A DNA stretch of 64,000 bases from NCBI GenBank assembly GCA_029009095.1, contig JAQXJT010000028.1, positions 1 through 64,000 of the forward strand. Reading direction: 5' to 3'. The stretch comes from a bacterium (GTDB taxonomy: Bacteria; Bacillota; Clostridia; Oscillospirales; Oscillospiraceae). Position numbers and translations under genes: made by a program. Positions 42,156 through 50,439 of this stretch are shown one piece after another (the stretch's first letter is position 1; each line of letters opens with the position of its first letter). A model generated the notes under the pieces. That model searched no databases and had not been told where the DNA came from. It was given only the letters and a program-made list of their open reading frames with translations.

Positions 42156-42191
42156 GCCCGGCGGGCCGGGGGCGTCCCCGGCCCGCCGGGC
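42156..42191. repeat. 16-bp perfect GC hairpin in the intergenic region
   Basis: GCCCGGCGGGCCGGGG (42156-42171) pairs with CCCCGGCCCGCCGGGC (42176-42191) around loop GCGT. No T-run adjoins it, so it is not a typical terminator. Its role is unknown. Confidence 0.8.
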
Positions 42192-42293
42192 CACGATATA
42201 CCGGAGGGCGCCGCGCCTGAAGCGGGTGTGACGCGCCCGCCGGCAGCGACCGGACAGCGTCTGCGCCCGGGAGTGGAGTGGCTGCGCCGGGCA

Positions 42294-42329
42294 GAAAAAT
42301 GCGCCCCCTGCCGTGTTGGCAGGGGGCGC
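42294..42329 (-). terminator. Terminator of the minus-strand lipoprotein gene
   Basis: A 12-bp stem GCGCCCCCTGCC / GGCAGGGGGCGC with loop GTGTT is followed, on the minus strand, by ATTTTT. Confidence 0.85.
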
Positions 42330-42346
42330 GGTGCGTTTTTGCGGTT

Positions 42347-43768
42347 TTATACGCCGGAGAGCAGCGCCATGAGGATCCCCACCCGGTTCGCAGCCGCCTC
42401 CACCAGCTCGGCCAGCTTCTCCTGACTGATCTCGGAGAGCAGCAGGGGGGCGTCCGGCCGGGGTGTCAGCTCCTCGTAACCGTGGAGGCGGAAGTTCACG
42501 GCGGCGCCCAGCTCTTCCCCCTCCCGGGTGGTGAGGGTGACGAGGCAGTCCTCCAGCGCCAGCTCCGCCTCGCTGCTGCGGAAACCGCCGGCAAGCGTCA
42601 TGCCGTTTCCACCGGCGTCCAGCTCCAGCTTCAGGTTGTCCTTGCCCCCGCCGGGGGTGTAGGCGGCTTTCAGCAGGATGCTGTTCCCGTCGCCGGGGAG
42701 GGTCAGGCGGCTCTCATCGGTGAAGCTGCCCCCCGCGGCGGCATGGTCGCCGTGAGAGCGCAGCGCCAGCTGTTCATCGTCGCCCGCTTCGCCCCAGCGC
42801 AGCACCAGCCCCAGGTCGTCCACATAGTTCTCCCCGCCGCCCAGACTCAAGCTGGGGTACAGCGAGAAGCTCTCGCCCCGATAGCTCCCTTTCAGCTCGC
42901 TCTCCGCCAGCGCCACCTTCTGCCCGGCAACGCCCAGCGTGAGGGACACGTCGCCCAGAGAGTCCACGGCCTCCCGCAGAGCGTCCAGCTGCTCCTGAGG
43001 CGTGGCGGTCTCGCCCTCCTCCCCGTCGCCGGGGGCAGCGGAGAGCGCGTTCTCCTCCATGGCCCGCTGGAGAGGGGCGCGCAGAGCGTCAAAACAGACC
43101 ATCACCGTCTCAGCGGGCAGCGTCACGGTATAGAGCTGGCAGTAGAGCGGCTGACCGTTGATGTCCCGGCTCTCCTTGCCGCTTCTCTTCACCTGCAACC
43201 CGGCCAGCACGGACTTCCCGGCGGCTTCCAGCGCGTCCTCTTCCCCGTCCGTCAGCTCAAACTGGCTCCGGGGCGCGGCGGCGGCCAATCCGGCGAGATC
43301 CGGCAGCTCCAGCTCGCCCAGTCCCAGCCGCTCCAGATCCTCCGGCAGCGTTTCCGGCGCGACGCCCAGCCATTCCTCCCCCAGAAGCTGAGGGCAATTC
43401 AGATAGGTAAGAGCGTTTTCTATGCGCATCGAGAGGGTCAGCAGGGTCATGGTGGCCAGTTCCAGGGAGTACTCCGCCTCCACCGGGGCGCCTTCTTTGG
43501 CGCTGGCCGCGGCGAAGCGCAGCCGGACGGCGCCCTCCAGAAAGGCGTAGTCATCGGGCAGCGCGGTAAGCAGGATGTCCCCGTCCTGCCGGTAGCCTTC
43601 CTCCCGGTCAAAGGTCTCCTGGGGGACAAGGGCGGTAAAAGCGGCGGCGTAGGCCTTAAGGCTGTTGCCCACGGCGGCGGTGACGGCGGCCTTGTCGGAG
43701 GCGCAGCCGCCCAGACAGCCCAGCAGCAGCGCCAGGATCAGCAGCAGAGCAGAATATCTCCGTTTCAA
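42347..43768 (-). CDS. Lipoprotein of unknown function
   Basis: The 473-residue protein has a lipoprotein signal ending in CLGGC, with lipidation expected at the cysteine after LGG. I choose the TTG at 43768 as start: GAGGAGG lies eight bases upstream and the product then begins MKRRYSALLLILALLLG, an ideal signal. The ATG seven codons earlier would put that Shine-Dalgarno inside the gene. The mature part is acidic and mostly beta-like, without a family I recognise. It is divergent from the RND exporter gene, which may or may not be related. Confidence 0.78.
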   Translation of the reverse strand: MKRRYSALLLILALLLGCLGGCASDKAAVTAAVGNSLKAYAAAFTALVPQETFDREEGYRQDGDILLTALPDDYAFLEGAVRLRFAAASAKEGAPVEAEYSLELATMTLLTLSMRIENALTYLNCPQLLGEEWLGVAPETLPEDLERLGLGELELPDLAGLAAAAPRSQFELTDGEEDALEAAGKSVLAGLQVKRSGKESRDINGQPLYCQLYTVTLPAETVMVCFDALRAPLQRAMEENALSAAPGDGEEGETATPQEQLDALREAVDSLGDVSLTLGVAGQKVALAESELKGSYRGESFSLYPSLSLGGGENYVDDLGLVLRWGEAGDDEQLALRSHGDHAAAGGSFTDESRLTLPGDGNSILLKAAYTPGGGKDNLKLELDAGGNGMTLAGGFRSSEAELALEDCLVTLTTREGEELGAAVNFRLHGYEELTPRPDAPLLLSEISQEKLAELVEAAANRVGILMALLSGV

Positions 43769-43903
43769 TTTGGGTTCCTCCTCATACATGATAAGATACG
43801 GTCATGGAGTTATCCATACCGTCGATACTACCCTTTGCCGGGGGGAAAAGCAAGGTGCGGGGAACATTGTTTATGAATTCTTCACATTCCCGCCGGGCGG
43901 TCG

Positions 43904-43912
43904 TGCTATGAT
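43904..43912 (+). promoter_or_regulatory. Extended -10 promoter of the RND exporter gene
   Basis: TG-C-TATGAT at 43904-43912. A proper -35 is not seen at 17 bp. Confidence 0.5.
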
Positions 43913-43973
43913 AAGCTGATATTCTAGTTTGTATAACAGGAGGCGGCGTGACCGTCTCCCTGGGGGCATTATC

Positions 43974-46900
43974 ATGACAAAGTTCAGCGTCCGCAAACCC
44001 TTTACCATTTTCGTGGCAGTCGTGGCCATTGCCATCTTCGGCGTCATGTCCTTTACGAAGATGGTGCCTGACCTGCTGCCCAATATGGACTTCCCCTATG
44101 TGATCATCGTCACCACCGCCCCCGGCGCGGCGCCGGAGGAGGTGGAGAGCACCATCACCAAGCCCCTGGAGCAGGCCATGGCTACCTTGAATAATATCAA
44201 GACCCTCTCCTCCAGCTCCTCGGAGAACTTCTCCATGCTGAGTCTGGAGTTTGAGCAGGACACCAACCTGGACTCCACCATGGTGGATATTTTGCAGAAG
44301 GTGCAGACCCTCTCGGACGGCTGGGACGATACCGTGGGCACCCCCACCATCATGCGCATCAACCCCAGTATGCTGCCCGTTATGGTGGCGGCGGTGGACG
44401 CGGGGGACATGGACCGCTATGAGCTCTGCCAGTTTGCCCAGGAGACGCTGATCCCCGAGCTGGAGAGCACCACCGGCGTGGCCAGCATCACCACTGGCGG
44501 CATGGTGCAGCGCTACCTGACCGTGTCGCTCAGCGAGGAGAAGATGGAGGAGACCAACGCACGGGTGGAGGAGGCGCTGCTCAAGAGCCTGGAGGAGGCC
44601 CGGAAGAAGCTCAGCGACGCCCAAGAGGAGATCGACCGGGCCAAAAACCAGATATCCGCCGGGACGGCGGCCCTCCAGAATGCCCCCCAGACCATGCTCG
44701 AGGGGATAGAGAGCACGGAGAGCGACCTGAGCCAGCTGGCGCAGGACGCCGGCAGCACCGCTGCCCAGATCTCCGCGGCTGAGGCCCGGCAGCAGGCTCT
44801 GGAAGCGGAGATGGAGCTGTACACCTCCGGCATCCGGGATATGCAGAACACCGTCCACTCGCTGGAGGGGGATCTGGCGGCGGTACAGAGCGACCGGGCC
44901 GGGCTTGCCGGCGCGCTGGGCGCGGCGGACGCTGCCGGCGCGGGGAACGACACGCCCCTGGACGATCCCTCGCTGGGCCTTTCTCAGGCGGAGGTGGACG
45001 CTCTCGCGGCCCAGGGCTGCGGCACCGTGGGCGATGTGCGCGGCCGGGACAGCCAGCTGGCGGCCACGGAGGCCGCCACCGGCGCCTCTCTGGAGGCGGC
45101 CCGGGTGGCTCTTGCCAGCGCCCAGGCCAGCGCGGAGGTGCGCCTGCCCACGCTGCAAGCGGAGATCGACCAGAACGCTGCCGAGCTGACGGCCCTGCGG
45201 ATGCAGGCCCAGCAGTATGCTGACCAGATAGCCGCGGCCCAGAGCGGCCTCGCGGAGCTGCCCCAGCAGCTCATGGGCGGCATGGTGCAGATGACGCTGG
45301 CGGGCGGCCAGCTGGCCGCGGCCCAGACCGCGCTGCAAGGCGCCCAGACCACGCTGGACGAGGCCAACGAGGCCTATGACACCCAGGTGGAGGCGGCGCG
45401 GAAGGCCGCGGATATGCGCAGCATCCTCACGCTGGAGACGCTCGGAGCCATGGTGGGAGCGCAGAACTTTGATATGCCCGCCGGGTACGTCTACGAGGGG
45501 GAGAAGAGCATCATCGTCTCCGTGGGCGACGGCATCGGCAGCATCCGGGAGCTGGAAGAGCTGCCGCTGCTGGATCTGGGCATTGAGGGGCTGGGGGTCA
45601 TCCGACTGTCCGACGTGGCGGATGTGGTGGCCACGGACAACGAGGGCGAGATCTACGCCACGCTCAACGGCAACGACAGCCTGATCCTCACCTTCTCCAA
45701 GCAGTCCAACTATGCCACGGCCCGGGTCTCCGACAATCTGCTGGAAAAGTTCGGAGAGCTGGGGGAGAAGTACCCCGGCATCACCTTTACCACGCTGGTG
45801 GACCAGGGCGACTACATCTACCTCATCCGCGACTCCATTGTCTCCAGCATCCTCTGGGGCGCGCTGTTCTCGGTGATCATCCTCTTCATCTTCCTGCGCG
45901 ACTGGCGCCCCACGGTGATCACCCTGTTCTCCATCCCTGTGAGCCTGCTCTTCGCGCTGACGCTGATGTACTTCACCGGGGTCTCCGTCAATATTATGTC
46001 CCTGTCGGGCCTGGCTATCTCGGTGGGTATGCTGGTGGATAACTCCATCGTGGTCATCGAGAACACCTACCGGCTGCGCAATCTGGGCGAGCCGGACACC
46101 CGCGCCGCTGTATCCGGCGCGGCGCAGATGGGCGGCGCCATCGCGGCCTCCACGCTCACCACCATCTGCGTGTTCGTCCCCATCGCCTTCGTGGACGGTC
46201 TCACCCGGGAGATCTTCACGGATATGATCCTCACCCTCTCGTACACCCTCATTGCCTCGCTGCTGGTGGCGCTGACGCTGGTGCCCGCCCTGACGGGCAA
46301 GCTGCTGCGGGCGGAAAAGCAGCAGAAAGAGGGCTGGCTCTCCCGCATGATGCCCAAATACCGCGCCGCCGTGCTCTGGGGCGTGGGGCACAAGGCGGTG
46401 GCACTGCTGTCGGCCGTGGCGCTGCTCTTCGGCAGCTTCGCCGCCATTTTGAGCCGGGGCTTCACCTTCATGCCGGAGATGGAGATGAAGCAGATGAATG
46501 TGGATGTGACCATGCCCGAGGGCAGCTCCTTTGAGGAGACCGTCCTGGCCGCCGGCCAGGTGGCGGAGCGGATCATGGCCGTGGAGGGCGTGGACAGCGT
46601 GGGCGGCCGGGCCGGCGACGGCGGCACCTCCATTCTCAGCAGCGGCAACGCGGATGTGACATTCTATGTGCTGCTGGAGGACGACACCCGCCGGAAAGCC
46701 AGCGCGGTGGCCGCGGACATCAACGCCGCCTGCGAGGATCTGGACTGCACGGTCTTTGCCGACTCCAACTCCCTTATGTCCATGTTCCTCTCCATGATGA
46801 CCGGCGACGGCATCACGGTGCGGCTCTATGGCAACGATCTGAACGATCTGCAGGCGGCCGGCAACGCAGTGGCCGGGGAGCTGCGGGAGGTGGAGGGAGT

Positions 46901-47924
46901 CACTACCGTCACCGCCGGAGACTCCGAACCGGCCCAGGAGCTGCACTTCACCGTGGACAAGGAAAAGGCCGTGCAGAACGGCCTCACCGTGGCGCAGATC
47001 TATATGGAGGTGGCCAAATCCCTGGCCAACTCCGCGGACATTATGGAGCTTACCGACGAGGGGAACCGCTACACCGTTACCGTGGAGACCCGGGGGAAAG
47101 ACCAGCTCACCCGGGAGTATCTGGAGGAGCTGACCTTCACCGTCACCGACAAGACCGGAGAGGAGAAAGAGGTTGCCCTCCGGGACGTGGCGGAGGTGGG
47201 CGAGTATACCACGCCATCCACCATCACCCGTCTGGAGCAGCGGCGCTATCTGGATGTAAAGGCCGGGGTGGACGAGAACTATAACATCACCAAGGTCACC
47301 GACGCGGCGGAGAAAGCGCTGGAGAGCGTGGAGCTGCCCGAGGGCGTGGAGATGAGCTTCAGCGGCGAGCGCGAGGCCATTATGGACGCCATGAAGGATA
47401 TGCTGATGCTGATGCTGGTGGGCGTGGTGCTGGTGTACCTGGTGATGGTGGCCCAGTTCCAGAATTTGAAGTCCCCCTTCATCGTCATGTTCACCATCCC
47501 GCTGGCCTTCACCGGCGGCTTCCTGGGGCTGCTGCTGTGCGGCATGGAGCTGAATGTGCTGTCCATGCTGGGTCTCATCATGCTGGTGGGCATCATCGTC
47601 AACAACGGCATCGTGCTGGTGGACTACATCAACCAGCTGCGCATCGGCGGCATGGGTCGGGTGGACGCCATCGCCGAGGCGGCAGTGACCCGGCTGCGCC
47701 CCATCCTCATGACCAGCATTACCACCATCCTGGGCCTGATCGTTATGGCTCTGGGCCAGAACGAGGCTACCTCGCTGGTGCAGCCGCTGGCTGTCACCTG
47801 TATCGGCGGACTGGTCTACGCCACGCTGATGACGCTCTTCGTGGTGCCTGTCATGTACGACATCCTCAGCAGAAAGGAGCTGTACGCGGTGGACGAGGAG
47901 GATCTGGTGATCAGCACCCGGTAA
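43974..47924 (+). CDS. RND-family exporter with coiled-coil insertion
   Basis: The 1316-residue protein is an AcrB/HAE-like resistance-nodulation-division pump. Two halves each carry one plus five membrane segments. The proton-relay region reads ISVGMLVDNSIVVIENTYR, keeping the first Asp and replacing the second with Asn. The first extracytoplasmic loop holds an alanine/glutamine-rich insertion of about 250 residues (about 195-450), predicted coiled coil, starting LKSLEEARKKLSDAQEEIDR. Such insertions occur in Firmicute RND proteins, which lack an outer membrane. ATG 43974 is chosen by family N terminus (MTKFSVRKPFTIFV); the ribosome site is weak. Substrate unknown. Confidence 0.9.
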   Translation: MTKFSVRKPFTIFVAVVAIAIFGVMSFTKMVPDLLPNMDFPYVIIVTTAPGAAPEEVESTITKPLEQAMATLNNIKTLSSSSSENFSMLSLEFEQDTNLDSTMVDILQKVQTLSDGWDDTVGTPTIMRINPSMLPVMVAAVDAGDMDRYELCQFAQETLIPELESTTGVASITTGGMVQRYLTVSLSEEKMEETNARVEEALLKSLEEARKKLSDAQEEIDRAKNQISAGTAALQNAPQTMLEGIESTESDLSQLAQDAGSTAAQISAAEARQQALEAEMELYTSGIRDMQNTVHSLEGDLAAVQSDRAGLAGALGAADAAGAGNDTPLDDPSLGLSQAEVDALAAQGCGTVGDVRGRDSQLAATEAATGASLEAARVALASAQASAEVRLPTLQAEIDQNAAELTALRMQAQQYADQIAAAQSGLAELPQQLMGGMVQMTLAGGQLAAAQTALQGAQTTLDEANEAYDTQVEAARKAADMRSILTLETLGAMVGAQNFDMPAGYVYEGEKSIIVSVGDGIGSIRELEELPLLDLGIEGLGVIRLSDVADVVATDNEGEIYATLNGNDSLILTFSKQSNYATARVSDNLLEKFGELGEKYPGITFTTLVDQGDYIYLIRDSIVSSILWGALFSVIILFIFLRDWRPTVITLFSIPVSLLFALTLMYFTGVSVNIMSLSGLAISVGMLVDNSIVVIENTYRLRNLGEPDTRAAVSGAAQMGGAIAASTLTTICVFVPIAFVDGLTREIFTDMILTLSYTLIASLLVALTLVPALTGKLLRAEKQQKEGWLSRMMPKYRAAVLWGVGHKAVALLSAVALLFGSFAAILSRGFTFMPEMEMKQMNVDVTMPEGSSFEETVLAAGQVAERIMAVEGVDSVGGRAGDGGTSILSSGNADVTFYVLLEDDTRRKASAVAADINAACEDLDCTVFADSNSLMSMFLSMMTGDGITVRLYGNDLNDLQAAGNAVAGELREVEGVTTVTAGDSEPAQELHFTVDKEKAVQNGLTVAQIYMEVAKSLANSADIMELTDEGNRYTVTVETRGKDQLTREYLEELTFTVTDKTGEEKEVALRDVAEVGEYTTPSTITRLEQRRYLDVKAGVDENYNITKVTDAAEKALESVELPEGVEMSFSGEREAIMDAMKDMLMLMLVGVVLVYLVMVAQFQNLKSPFIVMFTIPLAFTGGFLGLLLCGMELNVLSMLGLIMLVGIIVNNGIVLVDYINQLRIGGMGRVDAIAEAAVTRLRPILMTSITTILGLIVMALGQNEATSLVQPLAVTCIGGLVYATLMTLFVVPVMYDILSRKELYAVDEEDLVISTR

Positions 47925-47937
47925 AAAACATATGGCG

Positions 47938-47978
47938 CTTCCCCGCCTCTCCCCCTGGGAGGGACGGGGAAGTTTTTT
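47938..47978 (+). terminator. Terminator of the RND gene
   Basis: CTTCCCCG (47938-47945) pairs with CGGGGAAG (47965-47972) around an inner TCCC/GGGA stem and is followed by TTTTTT. Confidence 0.8.
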
Positions 47979-47988
47979 GAAAAAACCC

Positions 47989-48016
47989 TTGACAAATCAC
48001 GAAAAAATGGTATCAT
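47989..48016 (+). promoter_or_regulatory. Promoter of rplJ-rplL
   Basis: TTGACA at 47989-47994, a 16-bp spacer and TATCAT at 48011-48016. Confidence 0.8.
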
Positions 48017-48020
48017 ATTC

Positions 48021-48135
48021 TGGCGCTCCAAAGACAGCGGGCGGCCGCACAGGGCCGTAAGTCCCGCCGAGGACGGCACGGATACCACGATCGTACTGTG
48101 TCTCTCTGTCTTTGCGGCAGGGAGATTTTTCTTTT
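48021..48135 (+). promoter_or_regulatory. L10 leader with attenuator terminator
   Basis: The leader shows the L10-binding pattern: AAAGACAG (48030-48037) pairs with CTGTCTTT (48106-48113) to close a region containing GCGGGCGGCC and GTCCCGCCGAGG. The closing 3' strand also forms an alternative hairpin TCTCTCTG / CAGGGAGA (48101-48108 with 48118-48125) followed by TTTTTCTTTT. L10 binding and terminator formation can thus be linked, giving feedback control of rplJ-rplL. Confidence 0.85.
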
Positions 48136-48170
48136 GGGCGCGAGAAAACACCCGGAGGTGAAACACGCAC

Positions 48171-48692
48171 ATGCCTAACGCAAAAGTTCTCAGCGAGAAG
48201 CAGGCGATAGTCGCCGCACTTGCCGAGCGCATCCGCACCGCGCAGGCCGGCATCCTGGTGGATTACGAGGGGATCACCGTCGCCGAGGATACCGAGCTCC
48301 GCACCGCCATGCGCAAGGACGGTGTTGAGTACACTGTCGTTAAGAACACCCTTACCAGAAAGGCGCTGGACCAGCTGAACATGAGCGAGCTGGACTCCCA
48401 CCTGAACGGCGCCACCTCTCTGGCTACTTCCGCGGATCCCATCGCCCCCTTCCGTATCATCACGGAATACAGCAAGAAGCTGGGCGATCGGTTCAATGTG
48501 AAGGCCGCTTTCATGGACGGAAAGATCCTTTCCGACGCCGAGATCGCCGACCTGAGCACCCTGACTTCCATCAGCGACCTGTACTCCAAGCTGGCCGGTT
48601 CTCTGAACGCCATCATGGGTGGCCTGGCCGTCTGCCTGAGCGAAGTCGTCGAACAGAAGGGCGGCGTTCCCGAGGCGCCCGCCGCAGAATGA
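48171..48692 (+). CDS. rplJ: 50S ribosomal protein L10
   Basis: The 173-residue stalk-base protein has AKVLSEKQAIVAALAERI at the N terminus and the typical ILVDYEGITV and YTVVKNTLTRKAL segments. It anchors L7/L12 dimers and probably represses its own leader. CGGAGGTG precedes the ATG. rplL follows after 43 bp. Confidence 0.97.
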   Translation: MPNAKVLSEKQAIVAALAERIRTAQAGILVDYEGITVAEDTELRTAMRKDGVEYTVVKNTLTRKALDQLNMSELDSHLNGATSLATSADPIAPFRIITEYSKKLGDRFNVKAAFMDGKILSDAEIADLSTLTSISDLYSKLAGSLNAIMGGLAVCLSEVVEQKGGVPEAPAAE

Positions 48693-48735
48693 TCCATTCT
48701 GCACAACAATCTAATTTATTTGGAGGAATTTGAAA

Positions 48736-49104
48736 ATGGCTAGCGAAAAGATCACTGCTATGGTCGAAGAGATCAAGGGCCTGACCGTTCTGGAGCTCAA
48801 GGAGCTCGTTGACACCATCTGCGAGACCTTCGGCGTCTCCGCCGTTGCCGCCGCCGCCGGCCCCGCCGTCGTGGCTGAGGTCGTGGAAGAGAAGACCGAG
48901 TTCGACGTCGTCATGACCGACTTCGGCGCTGAGAAGATCAAGGTCATCAAGGAAGTCCGCGGCCTGCTGGGCCTGGGCCTGGCCGAGGCCAAGGCCGTTG
49001 TGGAAGGCGTCCCCGCCAAGCTGAAGGAAGGCGTCTCCAAGGAAGAGGGCGAAGAGATCAAGGCCAAGCTGGAAGCCGTTGGCGCCAAGGTCGAGCTCAA
49101 GTAA
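48736..49104 (+). CDS. rplL: 50S ribosomal protein L7/L12
   Basis: The 122-residue protein has the N-terminal dimerisation helices ([15 protein letters not shown]), an alanine-rich hinge ([12 protein letters not shown]) and the globular C-terminal domain ([20 protein letters not shown]). It recruits translation factors to the ribosome. ATG 48736 is chosen with GGAGG nine bases upstream. Codon use is strongly biased, as expected for this very abundant protein. Confidence 0.97.
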   Translation: MASEKITAMVEEIKGLTVLELKELVDTICETFGVSAVAAAAGPAVVAEVVEEKTEFDVVMTDFGAEKIKVIKEVRGLLGLGLAEAKAVVEGVPAKLKEGVSKEEGEEIKAKLEAVGAKVELK

Positions 49105-49183
49105 TCTTCCCGCCGCATAAGCGGCTCACACCCACCTTGCTCCCCGGCTACGGGGGGCCACAGTCCAGAAGGAGGACAATACC

Positions 49184-49480
49184 ATGGCTAAGACCAGTGA
49201 AAAGTACGAAGTCCTGTACATCATCAACCCCAGCCTGTCTGAGGAAGAGACCCAGGGCGTCGTGGAAAAGTTCAAGACCCTCATCGAGCAGAACGGCACC
49301 GTGGATGCGATGGAAGAGTGGGGCAAGCGCAAGCTGGCCTACGAGATCAACTACATCAGCGAGGGCTACTACGTGCTGGTGAAGTTCACTTCCGCTCCCG
49401 ATTTCCCCGCGGAGCTGGAGCGTATCCTTCGCAACACCGAGACCGTTATGCGCTCTCTCGTCACGTTGCGCTACGAATAA
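49184..49480 (+). CDS. rpsF: 30S ribosomal protein S6
   Basis: The 98-residue protein has KYEVLYIINPSLSEEE at the N terminus and WGKRKLAYEIN in the middle, typical of S6. It pairs with S18 in the small-subunit platform. It heads the rpsF-ssb-rpsR operon. Its 5' leader contains a C/G-rich region, but I cannot support a specific S6:S18 leader fold. Confidence 0.97.
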   Translation: MAKTSEKYEVLYIINPSLSEEETQGVVEKFKTLIEQNGTVDAMEEWGKRKLAYEINYISEGYYVLVKFTSAPDFPAELERILRNTETVMRSLVTLRYE

Positions 49481-49495
49481 GGCGGAGGTAACGAT

Positions 49496-49981
49496 ATGCT
49501 GAATCATATCGTCATTATGGGCCGCCTCACTCGGGATCCGGAGCTGCGTTACACCGGCTCCAACATCCCCGTGGCGTCCTTCTCCGTGGCCGTCGACCGG
49601 GACTTCGGCAAAGGCGAAAACGGTGAAAAGCAGACCGACTTCATCAACTGCGTCGCCTGGCGCTCCACCGGTGAGTTTGTCAGCAAGTATTTCACCAAGG
49701 GCAGCATGATCGTTGTGTCAGGCCGCCTGCAAATTCGCGACTACACCGACCGGGACGGCAACAAGCGCACCGCCGCCGAGGTCGTGGCGGACAACGTGTA
49801 CTTCGGCGAGAGCAAGCGCCGGGACGACAACGCCGGCGACGGCGGCTACCAGCGCGGCGGCGCCCGCCAGGACAGCGGCACCTACCGCGCCCCCTCCCGG
49901 GACAGCTTTGAGAGCGCGAGAAGACAGGCCTCCGGCGGTTTCCAGGAGATCGACGGAGACGACGGCGATCTGCCGTTCTGA
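49496..49981 (+). CDS. ssb: Single-stranded DNA-binding protein
   Basis: The 161-residue protein has an OB fold (residues 1-107, LNHIVIMGRLTRDPELRYT), a glycine/arginine/glutamine-rich flexible linker and an acidic tip ending DDGDLPF, the docking site for repair proteins. Located between rpsF and rpsR, as in most Firmicutes. GGAGG precedes the ATG. Confidence 0.97.
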   Translation: MLNHIVIMGRLTRDPELRYTGSNIPVASFSVAVDRDFGKGENGEKQTDFINCVAWRSTGEFVSKYFTKGSMIVVSGRLQIRDYTDRDGNKRTAAEVVADNVYFGESKRRDDNAGDGGYQRGGARQDSGTYRAPSRDSFESARRQASGGFQEIDGDDGDLPF

Positions 49982-50004
49982 TACCGATGAAAGGAGATTG
50001 AATC

Positions 50005-50247
50005 ATGCCTTACGATAAGAATTCTGCGCAGAAGCCCCACAAGCGCAGAAAAGTTTGCCAGTTCTGCGTTGACAAGTCCGAGTTCATCGACTACAAGGAC
50101 ACTGCCAAGCTGAAGAAGTTCACCAGTGAGCGCAGCAAGATCCTGCCCCGGCGCACCACCGGTACCTGCGCGTACCACCAGCGCCAGCTCACCGAGGCCA
50201 TCAAGCGCGCCCGTCAGGTCGCCCTGCTGCCCTACGTGACCGACTGA
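50005..50247 (+). CDS. rpsR: 30S ribosomal protein S18, zinc-binding type
   Basis: The 80-residue protein shows the S18 core [18 protein letters not shown] and [14 protein letters not shown]. Cysteines in KVCQFC and TGTC mark the C+ (zinc-binding) version, the paralogue class used when zinc is available. It ends the rpsF-ssb-rpsR operon at a strong terminator. Confidence 0.97.
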   Translation: MPYDKNSAQKPHKRRKVCQFCVDKSEFIDYKDTAKLKKFTSERSKILPRRTTGTCAYHQRQLTEAIKRARQVALLPYVTD

Positions 50248-50258
50248 CAATTCAGATG

Positions 50259-50295
50259 AAAAAAGCACCGTGAGCCTGGCTCACGGTGCTTTTTT
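50259..50295 (+). terminator. Terminator of rpsF-ssb-rpsR
   Basis: A 16-bp perfect stem AAAAAAGCACCGTGAG / CTCACGGTGCTTTTTT with loop CCTGG. Confidence 0.96.
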
Positions 50296-50316
50296 CTCCG
50301 GCCACCGGCGTCCGCC

Positions 50317-50345
50317 TTGACAAAGTCCGGCGTCCGTGCTACCCT
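50317..50345 (+). promoter_or_regulatory. Probable promoter upstream of yitT-like gene
   Basis: TTGACA at 50317-50322, a 17-bp spacer and a weak TACCCT at 50340-50345. Confidence 0.5.
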
Positions 50346-50355
50346 GATAACTGTG

Positions 50356-50404
50356 AAAAGAGCGACAGCGTATCATAGTTTATGATGCGTTGCCGCTCTT
50401 TTTG
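50356..50404 (+). terminator. Long terminator-like hairpin in the yitT leader
   Basis: A 22-bp stem with one A-C mismatch (50356-50377 with 50381-50402, loop GTT) is followed by TTTTT. Because it lies between promoter and gene, it may be an attenuator, or it may end a short RNA of about 55 nt. Confidence 0.7.
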
Positions 50405-50439
50405 GCTACTTCGCAGGCGAATGTAAGGGGGGGCTCTCC

